A stretch of 5,449 bases of DNA. Source: Comamonadaceae bacterium. GTDB taxonomy: Bacteria > Pseudomonadota > Gammaproteobacteria > Burkholderiales > Burkholderiaceae_C. Within the stretch, counting starts at the first letter, position 1. Every line of letters starts with the position of its first letter. Positions 1 through 5,449 of this stretch are shown here, one piece after another. The DNA is taken from the NCBI GenBank assembly GCA_027490555.1, contig JAIXXW010000138.1:1-5449 (forward strand), given 5' to 3'. Below the pieces are notes generated by a model, which saw only the letters and a program-made list of their open reading frames with translations, had not been told where the DNA came from and ran no database searches. Position numbers and translations under genes: made by a program.

Positions 1-3000
1 GTGTTGGCCGTGGTCATGTCCTTGCTGATTGTGCTGATCGGTGCGGTCAGCTTCAAAAGCCTGTCGCTGCGCGAATACCCCAAGATCGACGAGCCGACCG
101 TCACGGTGACCACCCGTTACGCCGGCGCCTCGGCCGAGGTGATCGAATCCCAGGTCACCAAGCCCCTGGAAGACTCGATCGCGGGCATCGACGCGGTGGA
201 CGTCATCACCTCCATCAGCCGTGCCGAACAATCCCAGATCACGGTGCGCTTTCGCCTCGAAAAGGATGCCGACACCGCTGCCGCAGAAGTGCGCGACCGC
301 ACGGCGCGGGTGCGCAACCGCTTGCCGCAAACCATCGACGAGCCCGTCATCGCCAAAGTCGAGGCCGATGCCTTTCCGGTCATCTGGCTGGCGTTTTCCA
401 GCGACACCCTGAATGCCTTGCAGATCAATGATTTGGTCAACCGGGTGGTCAAGCCCCGGCTGCAGACCGTCACCGGCGTGGCCGATGTGCGGATTTTTGG
501 CGAGCGCAAATACGCCATGCTGGTGTCCTTGGACGCGGCTCGCCTGTCCTCCTACCGATTGACGCCTCAGGATGTCGAAGACGCCATCCGGCGCAACAAC
601 CTGGAACTGCCAGCGGGCCGGATCGAGTCGTCCAACCGGGAGTTCAGCGTCTCGTCGCAAACCGACCTGAACCGCGCAGGACAATTCGGTGACATTGTGG
701 TTCGCAGCGTCAACGGGTTTTCGGTCAAGTTGCGCGACGTGGCCCAGATCCGCGAAGGCGCCGCCAATGACCGCAGCCTGGTGCGCCTGAATGGGCAATC
801 GGCCATTTCGGCAGGGGTCATCCGCCAGGCCACCGCGAATCCGCTCGAGTTGTCGGCGGGTGTGCGCGAGATGATTCCCAAGCTCAAGGCCGACTTGCCG
901 GGCGACATGGTCATCAATGTGGCCAATGACAACTCGGTGTTCATCGACCGCTCGATCAAAAGCGTTTTCAACACCATCGTCGAAGCCGTGGTGCTGGTGG
1001 CCTTGGTGATCTTTGTGTTTCTGCGCACCTTCCGCGCCTCCTTCATCCCGATCATCACCATCCCGGTCAGTCTGATCGGCGCATTCGCGATGATGGCTTT
1101 GGCCGGGTTCACCATCAACACATTGACCTTGCTGGCCCTGGTGCTGGCCATTGGCCTGGTGGTGGACGACGCGATTGTGGTGCTGGAAAACATCTACCGT
1201 CACATCGAAGAGGGCCTGGATCCCTTCTCTGCGGCCATCAAGGGGGTGCGCGAGATCAGCTTTGCCGTGATCGCCATGACCTTGACGCTGGCGGCGGTTT
1301 TTGCGCCGCTGGCCTTCACACCCGGCCGCACAGGCAAGCTGTTTGGCGAGTTCGCCCTGGCCTTGGCGGGTGCCGTTCTGGTCTCGGGTTTTGTCGCGCT
1401 GACCTTGGCGCCCATGCTCAGTGCCAAATTGCTGCGGCACAACCCCAATCCCGGATGGTTTGACCGCAACATGGACAAATGGCTGACCGGGCTGTCCTTG
1501 GGCTATGAAAAACTGCTGACCGTGACCCTCAACCGCGCGCGTTGGGTGGTGGTGTTGGTGATGGTGGGTTCAGGCGCCGGTATTGCCTACATCTACCCCA
1601 CCATGAAGCAGGAGTTGTCGCCGCTCGAGGACAGGGGCACGATTTTGGCCACCATCAACGCGCCCGACGGCTCGACCCTGGAGTACACCGACCGTTATGC
1701 CCGATCGCTGGAGCGGATGGGCCAAGCCTATCCGGAGTTTGACCGGATTTTTGCCAACATGGGCAACCCAACGGTGGGCCAGGGCACGGTGGTGTACCGC
1801 GCGGTGGATTGGGACGAGCGGCAAAGGTCCACGCTGGAGATCGCCCGGGAGTTGGGGGCCAAGTTCAATGGCCTGCCGGGCATCAACGCCTTTCCGATCA
1901 CACCGCCTTCACTCGGACAAGGCTTTCGCGAGCGTCCGCTCAATTTTGTGATCCAGACTTCCGACAGCTACCAAAACCTGAACCAGGTTGCCCGGCAGAT
2001 GATGGATGAAATCGCCAAAAACCCGGGTATCTTGTCGCCCGATGTGGATTTGCGCCTGAACAAGCCCGAACTGCGGGTGGAGGTCGACCGCACCAAGGCG
2101 GCAGAACTTGGCGTCAGCGTGGATGCCGTGGCACGCGCCATTGAAACCATGCTCGGGGGCCGGGTGGTGACGCGTTACAAGCGCGACGCAGAGCAGTACG
2201 ACGTGATCGTGCAAACCTTGCCCTCGGCCCGCAACACCCCCGATGACATCGATGTGATCCAGGTGCGGGGCCGCAACGACACCATGGTCCCGTTGTCCAG
2301 CCTGGTGAGGGTGCGTGAAAGCGTGGCCCCGCGCGAGCTGAACCATTTCGGACAAAGACGTTCGGTGACGATCACGGCCAATCTGGCGCCCGACTATTCG
2401 CTGGGTGAAGCACTGAAGTTCATGGACGAGACCGCGGCCAGGGTGCTCAAGCCTGGCTACTCCACCGAACTCAATGGCACCTCGCGTGAATTCAAAAATT
2501 CGCAGGGCGCCTTGGTGATCGTGTTTGTGCTGGCCTTGCTGTTCATCTTCCTGGTGCTGGCCGCCCAGTTTGAGAGCTTCATCGACCCGTTCGTGATCAT
2601 GCTGTCGGTGCCCCTGTCGATGATTGGCGCTTTGCTCGCGCTCAAGTACACCGGGGGCTCGCTGAATGTCTATTCGCAGATCGGCCTGATCACACTGGTG
2701 GGCCTGATCACCAAGCACGGGATTTTGATCGTGGAGTTCACCAACCAGTTGCGCGAACAGGGCATGGCCATGCAAGCGGCCTTGATCAAGGCTTCATCTC
2801 AGCGGTTGCGCCCGATCCTGATGACCACGGGCGCGATGGTGCTGGGCGCGGTGCCGCTGGCGCTGGCCACCGGTGCTGGGGCCGAGAGCCGCACCCAAAT
2901 CGGCTGGGTGATCGTGGGGGGCATGAGCCTGGGCACCTTGCTGGCGGTTTTTGTGGTGCCCACCATGTACTCGCTGCTGGCCCGCAAGACCGTGCCGGGG

Positions 3001-3051
3001 CCTGACAAATCGGTGGCGCACGATGCGCCCCCAGAGGCCTCTGCGCACTGA
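1..3051 (+). CDS. RND (HAE1-family) multidrug efflux permease, 5' end outside window
   Basis: This is the inner-membrane proton/drug antiporter subunit of a tripartite RND efflux pump, which normally works with a periplasmic adaptor and an outer-membrane TolC-like channel. The visible 1016 residues show the AcrB-type plan: TM1 (about 1-19), a periplasmic porter/docking region (about 20-320), TM2-TM6 (about 323-475), TM7 (about 513-532), a second porter region (about 540-830) and TM8-TM12 (about 836-992). The proton-relay residues are present: D389 and D390 in GLVVDDAIVVLEN (AcrB D407/D408), K905 in TKHGILIVEF (K940), R935 and T942 in RLRPILMTT (R971/T978). The GTG at base 1 is probably an internal valine, because the family starts roughly 10-15 residues earlier with a short cytoplasmic segment ending in an RPV/RPI-like motif just before TM1; the true start is off the left edge. 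The stop is TGA at 3049-3051. The adaptor gene is probably upstream, but this cannot be seen. Substrate cannot be inferred, so no gene symbol is given. Confidence 0.95.
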   Translation: MLAVVMSLLIVLIGAVSFKSLSLREYPKIDEPTVTVTTRYAGASAEVIESQVTKPLEDSIAGIDAVDVITSISRAEQSQITVRFRLEKDADTAAAEVRDRTARVRNRLPQTIDEPVIAKVEADAFPVIWLAFSSDTLNALQINDLVNRVVKPRLQTVTGVADVRIFGERKYAMLVSLDAARLSSYRLTPQDVEDAIRRNNLELPAGRIESSNREFSVSSQTDLNRAGQFGDIVVRSVNGFSVKLRDVAQIREGAANDRSLVRLNGQSAISAGVIRQATANPLELSAGVREMIPKLKADLPGDMVINVANDNSVFIDRSIKSVFNTIVEAVVLVALVIFVFLRTFRASFIPIITIPVSLIGAFAMMALAGFTINTLTLLALVLAIGLVVDDAIVVLENIYRHIEEGLDPFSAAIKGVREISFAVIAMTLTLAAVFAPLAFTPGRTGKLFGEFALALAGAVLVSGFVALTLAPMLSAKLLRHNPNPGWFDRNMDKWLTGLSLGYEKLLTVTLNRARWVVVLVMVGSGAGIAYIYPTMKQELSPLEDRGTILATINAPDGSTLEYTDRYARSLERMGQAYPEFDRIFANMGNPTVGQGTVVYRAVDWDERQRSTLEIARELGAKFNGLPGINAFPITPPSLGQGFRERPLNFVIQTSDSYQNLNQVARQMMDEIAKNPGILSPDVDLRLNKPELRVEVDRTKAAELGVSVDAVARAIETMLGGRVVTRYKRDAEQYDVIVQTLPSARNTPDDIDVIQVRGRNDTMVPLSSLVRVRESVAPRELNHFGQRRSVTITANLAPDYSLGEALKFMDETAARVLKPGYSTELNGTSREFKNSQGALVIVFVLALLFIFLVLAAQFESFIDPFVIMLSVPLSMIGALLALKYTGGSLNVYSQIGLITLVGLITKHGILIVEFTNQLREQGMAMQAALIKASSQRLRPILMTTGAMVLGAVPLALATGAGAESRTQIGWVIVGGMSLGTLLAVFVVPTMYSLLARKTVPGPDKSVAHDAPPEASAH

Positions 3052-3071
3052 GCGGCAGCTGTGGGGGCCTG

Positions 3072-3088
3072 TGCAGGCCCGGCCTGCA
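3072..3088. other. Small GC-rich hairpin next to the terminator
   Basis: A perfect inverted repeat with 7-base arms, TGCAGGC and GCCTGCA, separated by CCG, lies 20 bases after the efflux permease stop. It has no T tract of its own. Its right arm shares two bases (3087-3088) with the left arm of the larger terminator palindrome, so the two hairpins cannot both be fully formed. It could be a 3'-end stabilising hairpin for the permease mRNA or chance in GC-rich DNA. The structure is seen directly; any function is inferred. Confidence 0.4.
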
Positions 3089-3120
3089 TGAAAAAAGCGG
3101 CCAAGGCCGCTTTTTTCATG
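3087..3120. terminator. Bidirectional Rho-independent terminator between convergent genes
   Basis: This is a perfect palindrome with 16-base arms: CATGAAAAAAGCGGCC, two A bases, then the exact reverse complement. The GC core (GCGGCC/GGCCGC) is flanked by six A on the left and six T on the right, so RNA read from either strand forms a GC hairpin followed by a U tract. The 2-base centre is too tight for a loop, so the innermost C-G pair probably opens to give a 4-base CAAG loop. It sits 35 bases after the permease stop and 18 bases after the moeA stop, where a shared terminator for two convergent units is expected. Confidence 0.9.
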
Positions 3121-3138
3121 GGCGCGGGGAGACCGCGT

Positions 3139-4449
3139 TCACAGGTGCCCGTCAAACATCATCACGTCCACCATGTCACCCACGGCCACATGGGCCTGGT
3201 GGTGGCCCAGCACGATCAGGCCGTTGGCCTGCACCATGGAGCTGAGCACCCCCGAGCCCTGGTTGCCGGTGGTGCTGACCACCAGCTCCCCGGCCGGGTT
3301 GGTGCTGACGATGCCACGCTGGTACTCGGTCCGGCCGGGTTTCTTGCGCAGCGCCTCCAGACTTTTGGCCTTGAGCAAGGGCAGGGCCGGCGCCTGCCAG
3401 CCCATGAGTTTTTGCAGCGCCGGGCGCACAAAGGCGGCAAAGGTCACCATCACCGCCACCGGGTTGCCCGGCAAACCCAACAGCAGCGCAGAGCCTGCGC
3501 CTTGGGTGATGCGGCCCACCGCCATGGGCCGGCCAGGGCGCATGGCGATGCGCCAGAAGGCCACATCGCCCAGCTTTTTCATGATCGCCTTGGTGTGGTC
3601 GGCTTCGCCCACACTCACCCCGCCGCTGGTGATGACGGCGTCGGCCTGGGCCGCGGCCTTCAGGAAGGCTTGCTCCAGTGCTGCCGGCTCGTCGCGCACC
3701 ACACCCATGTCGATCAGCTCGCAGCCCAGGGCCTGCACCATGCCCGCCACGGTGTAGCGGTTGCTGTCGTAGACCGCACCTTCGCGTGGCGCTTCGCCCA
3801 GGCTCAGGATCTCGTCGCCGGTGGAAAAATAAGCCACCTTGGGGCGGCGCCACACGTTCACGGTGGGCAGCCCTAAGCTGGCCAACAGCCCGCAGGCTGC
3901 GGGGGTGAGGCGGCAGCCGGCGTGCAGGGCGGGCCGTCCGGCCATCAGGTCTTCGCCAGCCAGGCGCCGGTTGTCACCGGTTTGCAACACACCCGGCGGG
4001 ATCCGCACCAGGGGGCCGTCGACCTGGGCCAGCTCTTGTGGGACCACCGTGTCCAGACCGGCGGGCATGATGGCCCCAGTCATGATGCGCACGCATTCAC
4101 CGGCTTGCACGCGGCCTGACCAGGCGGCGCCGGCCAGGGCCGTGCCCACGGCCTGCAGCACGGTGGGGCGATCCGTCAGCAGCTCCGCCCCCCGCAAAGC
4201 GTAGCCGTCCATGGCCGAGTTGTCGTGGGGTGGCACGCTGATCGGCGAGACCACGTCCTGCGCCAGGATGCGGCCATGGGCCTGCATCAGGGGCACACTG
4301 TCCTGGCCATCCACCGGTTGCACCAAACGCGCCAGAAAGTCGTTCACCTGCGCGGCCGACAGGGCGTGCGGGTCGTAGCCTTGCAACTGCTCGGCGATCT
4401 CGTCCAGCGACAGGGAAGAGGGCTTGGGGGTGGACAGGGACGGGGTCAT
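3139..4449 (-). CDS. moeA: Molybdopterin molybdotransferase MoeA
   Basis: MoeA inserts molybdate into adenylylated molybdopterin (made by a MogA-type protein), releasing AMP and giving Mo-molybdopterin in the cytoplasm. From the ATG at 4449 the protein has 436 residues against 411 in E. coli; most of the excess lies before the first motif. Residues matching those shown to be important in E. coli MoeA are all present: D81 in DNSAMDGYA (D59), T124 in RIMTGA (T100), D167 in GED (D142), E213 in FSTGDE (E188), D253 (D228), D284 in SGGVSVGEAD (D259), and P327/P330 in LPGNP (P298/P301). The MoaB/Mog-like fold covers about 203-345 and the C-terminal beta domain about 355-436. The stop is 18 bases from the shared terminator, so this is the last gene of the operon. 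Start choice: the frame stays open to a TTG at 4464, but ATG at 4449 gives a normal MoeA N-terminus. Neither has a strong ribosome site; only a weak GGCAG (4462-4458) lies 8 bases before the ATG. Confidence 0.96.
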   Translation of the reverse strand: MTPSLSTPKPSSLSLDEIAEQLQGYDPHALSAAQVNDFLARLVQPVDGQDSVPLMQAHGRILAQDVVSPISVPPHDNSAMDGYALRGAELLTDRPTVLQAVGTALAGAAWSGRVQAGECVRIMTGAIMPAGLDTVVPQELAQVDGPLVRIPPGVLQTGDNRRLAGEDLMAGRPALHAGCRLTPAACGLLASLGLPTVNVWRRPKVAYFSTGDEILSLGEAPREGAVYDSNRYTVAGMVQALGCELIDMGVVRDEPAALEQAFLKAAAQADAVITSGGVSVGEADHTKAIMKKLGDVAFWRIAMRPGRPMAVGRITQGAGSALLLGLPGNPVAVMVTFAAFVRPALQKLMGWQAPALPLLKAKSLEALRKKPGRTEYQRGIVSTNPAGELVVSTTGNQGSGVLSSMVQANGLIVLGHHQAHVAVGDMVDVMMFDGHL

Positions 4450-4481
4450 GGTCAGCGCTGCCAAAGAGGGGGGCCAGGGGT

Positions 4482-5120
4482 TCAGAGGGATTCGAGTTGT
4501 TGCAATTCAGCCAGGGTGTTGGCATTGGCGAATGCATGCGGGCTGTCACCGGCTGCGTCAAAGGCCACGAGGGCGCAGCGGTGCTGGGCGGTCCAGGCAT
4601 CGATCTTGCGGCCACCGCCTTGGGTGAACTTCACCAGGCTCTCGAGCAATTCCATCTTGAGCAGGCAGAAAACGGGTTGGGGCCGCACCGTGCCATCCTC
4701 CTCGGGTGCAGCGGCCATGGCCAGATCGGCGCCTTGCGCCCGCATGGCCTGCCACAGCCGTTCGGCCAGATCCAGGGGGAACAGCGGCGAATCGCAGGGA
4801 ACGGTGAGCAACAGAGGGGTCTCGCAACGCTCCAGCCCGGTCATGAAGCCCGCCAAAGGCCCGGCAAAGCCTTCGATGCTGTCGGGCCAGACCGGCACGC
4901 CCAAGGACTCGTAGGCGGCCAGGTTGCGGTTGGCGTTGATCATCACCTCTTGCAGGGGCAGGCTTTGCAGTTGCAGGCGCATCATGGTTTGCAGCGCCAG
5001 CGGCAGCCCGCGGAAGTTTTGCAGCCCCTTGTCGCTGCCGCCCATGCGCGTGCCGCGGCCGCCCGCCAGGACCAGGCCGGTGATGGCGGGCGCATCCAGG
5101 GTGTGGGGGTTCATGGCCAT
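4482..5120 (-). CDS. mobA: Molybdenum cofactor guanylyltransferase MobA
   Basis: MobA transfers GMP from GTP to Mo-molybdopterin, giving the guanine dinucleotide cofactor (and bis-MGD) used by DMSO-reductase-family enzymes. The 212-residue protein has the nucleotidyltransferase (GT-A-like) plan: glycine-rich GTP loop LAGGRGTRMGGSDKGL (18-33, with K31), INANR (61-65), PDS (D80) followed by GPLAG (87-91), VPCDSP (107-112, with the metal-binding D110), QPVFCLL (148-154), and the C-terminal FANANT (197-202, with N199 and N201). These match the E. coli MobA GTP and Mg2+ contacts K25, D71, D101, N180 and N182. Length is normal (E. coli about 194). The ATG at 5120 overlaps the moaA stop by one base (TGATG). 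A second ATG at 5114 would remove two residues and lies 9 bases after GGAGG, against 3 bases for the first, so the exact start is uncertain by two codons. The stop is 32 bases before the moeA ATG. Confidence 0.96.
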   Translation of the reverse strand: MAMNPHTLDAPAITGLVLAGGRGTRMGGSDKGLQNFRGLPLALQTMMRLQLQSLPLQEVMINANRNLAAYESLGVPVWPDSIEGFAGPLAGFMTGLERCETPLLLTVPCDSPLFPLDLAERLWQAMRAQGADLAMAAAPEEDGTVRPQPVFCLLKMELLESLVKFTQGGGRKIDAWTAQHRCALVAFDAAGDSPHAFANANTLAELQQLESL

Positions 5121-5128
5121 CAGCCTCC
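5118..5128 (-). promoter_or_regulatory. Translational coupling site and ribosome binding site of mobA
   Basis: On the minus strand the sequence reads GGAGGCTGATG. GGAGG (5128-5124) is a consensus Shine-Dalgarno sequence, TGA (5122-5120) ends moaA, and ATG (5120-5118) begins mobA, sharing the A. Such TGATG junctions are typical of termination-reinitiation coupling, which ties mobA translation to moaA. The spacing to this ATG is short (3 bases); the ATG two codons later, at 5114, has 9. The same GGAGGC bases encode the final Gly-Gly of MoaA. The layout is seen directly; coupling is inferred. Confidence 0.8.
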
Positions 5129-5449
5129 GATGTAACTCATTTCCACCCGGCGGCCGGTGCCGCTGGCGGTGTCCGGTGCGCCCCGGCTGCGCAGCACCGA
5201 ATACTGGTCGGTGCGTCCGCGCCAGATCGCGTCCACGGTGGCGGCCAGCTGTGCGTCCGACTGGCTCGGGTCGCGCAGCAGCTGGCGCAGGTCATAGCCC
5301 TGGCTGGCAAATAGGCACAGGTACAGGCGGCCTTCGGTGGACAGGCGGGCCCGGTTGCAGTCGGCGCAAAACGCCTGGGTGACGCTGCTGATCACCCCCA
5401 CTTCGCCCAAGCGGGGGTCGTGCTCGCCCTGGGCATTGGCGTAACCCCA
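5120..5449 (-). CDS. moaA: GTP 3',8-cyclase MoaA, C-terminal part (5' end outside window)
   Basis: MoaA is the radical-SAM enzyme that turns GTP into 3',8-cyclo-GTP, which MoaC converts to cyclic pyranopterin monophosphate, the first molybdenum-cofactor intermediate. Only the last 109 residues are visible; the frame stays open to the right edge, so the start and the N-terminal CxxxCxxC radical-SAM cluster lie beyond it. The visible part begins WGYANAQGE and has the family signature GEVGVISSVTQAFCADCNRA. It carries the C-terminal [4Fe-4S] ligands as C-X2-C-X13-C (partial residues 28, 31, 45), matching C261/C264/C278 of S. aureus MoaA. R33 and R35 match the GTP-site arginines R266 and R268. The protein ends in the conserved Gly-Gly tail (SYIGG), which in this family reaches into the active site. 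A TTG at 5410 is in frame but lies inside the conserved core and is not the start. This is the most upstream visible gene of the operon; any promoter is off-window. Confidence 0.96.
   Translation of the reverse strand, partial: WGYANAQGEHDPRLGEVGVISSVTQAFCADCNRARLSTEGRLYLCLFASQGYDLRQLLRDPSQSDAQLAATVDAIWRGRTDQYSVLRSRGAPDTASGTGRRVEMSYIGG

Noticed and set aside
1..3. GTG at base 1 as the true start of the RND permease
   Set aside because: Starting here would remove the short cytoplasmic N-terminal helix found throughout the family and place the first residue inside the RPV/RPI motif before TM1. The window edge coincides with it, so truncation by the window is the simpler reading.
1909..2775. 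A 288-codon minus-strand frame within the RND permease gene
   Set aside because: It lies wholly opposite well-conserved RND sequence and has low-complexity His/Gln-rich content typical of an antisense shadow. No domain or supporting ribosome site is seen.
3052..3138. A possible small RNA or promoter in the convergent intergenic gap
   Set aside because: Apart from the two hairpins I see no -35/-10-like pair or other signal, and the gap is only 87 bases between two gene 3' ends. A terminator explains it.
3061..3876. A 271-codon plus-strand frame with a His-rich N-terminus (HHHVHHV), opposite moeA
   Set aside because: It runs antisense across the conserved coding core of moeA, starts with a GTG inside the intergenic region, reads straight through the bidirectional terminator, and has no recognisable domain. 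Long antisense frames are expected in GC-rich genes; the His run comes from the reverse complement of the moeA C-terminal codons.
4497..5135. A 212-codon plus-strand frame opposite mobA
   Set aside because: It mirrors the mobA gene, which has all of its family motifs on the minus strand. The plus-strand product is Gly/His/Gln-rich and unrecognisable.
5408..5410. TTG at 5410 as the start of a short independent gene
   Set aside because: The frame continues upstream without a stop to the window edge, and the residues there (WGYANAQGE) match the normal MoaA sequence just before GEVGVISSVTQ. It is an internal leucine.

Overview
The window is GC-rich, densely coded bacterial chromosome. It looks like a betaproteobacterium of the order Burkholderiales, probably near the Comamonadaceae. 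This placement rests on general protein character, codon use and the moaA-mobA-moeA arrangement; no 16S gene or other marker is present, so it is an inference.

Layout: two convergent transcription units meet at a short intergenic gap. From the left edge to 3051 on the plus strand lies almost all of an RND (HAE1-type) efflux pump inner-membrane permease. Its first dozen or so residues fall outside the window. The 87-base gap (3052-3138) holds a perfect 34-base palindrome flanked by A and T tracts, which should terminate transcription from both sides, plus a smaller overlapping hairpin. From 3139 to the right edge, three molybdenum-cofactor genes lie on the minus strand, in transcription order moaA (3'-terminal part only), mobA, moeA.

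Function: MoaA (with MoaC) starts the pathway by converting GTP to cyclic pyranopterin monophosphate. MoeA inserts molybdate into adenylylated molybdopterin. MobA attaches GMP to make the guanine dinucleotide form used by DMSO-reductase-family enzymes such as nitrate reductases and formate dehydrogenases. moaA and mobA overlap by one base (TGATG), and moeA follows after about 30 bases, so the three look like one operon with translational coupling at the first junction. The RND permease has no evident functional link to this operon; it simply ends against it.

All four genes are intact wherever visible, with the expected key residues. I see no mobile element, CRISPR array, RNA gene, riboswitch or recognisable promoter. 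No stretch over 100 bases lacks a gene. I found no convincing sign of a new biological system; the findings are small-scale regulatory and structural points.
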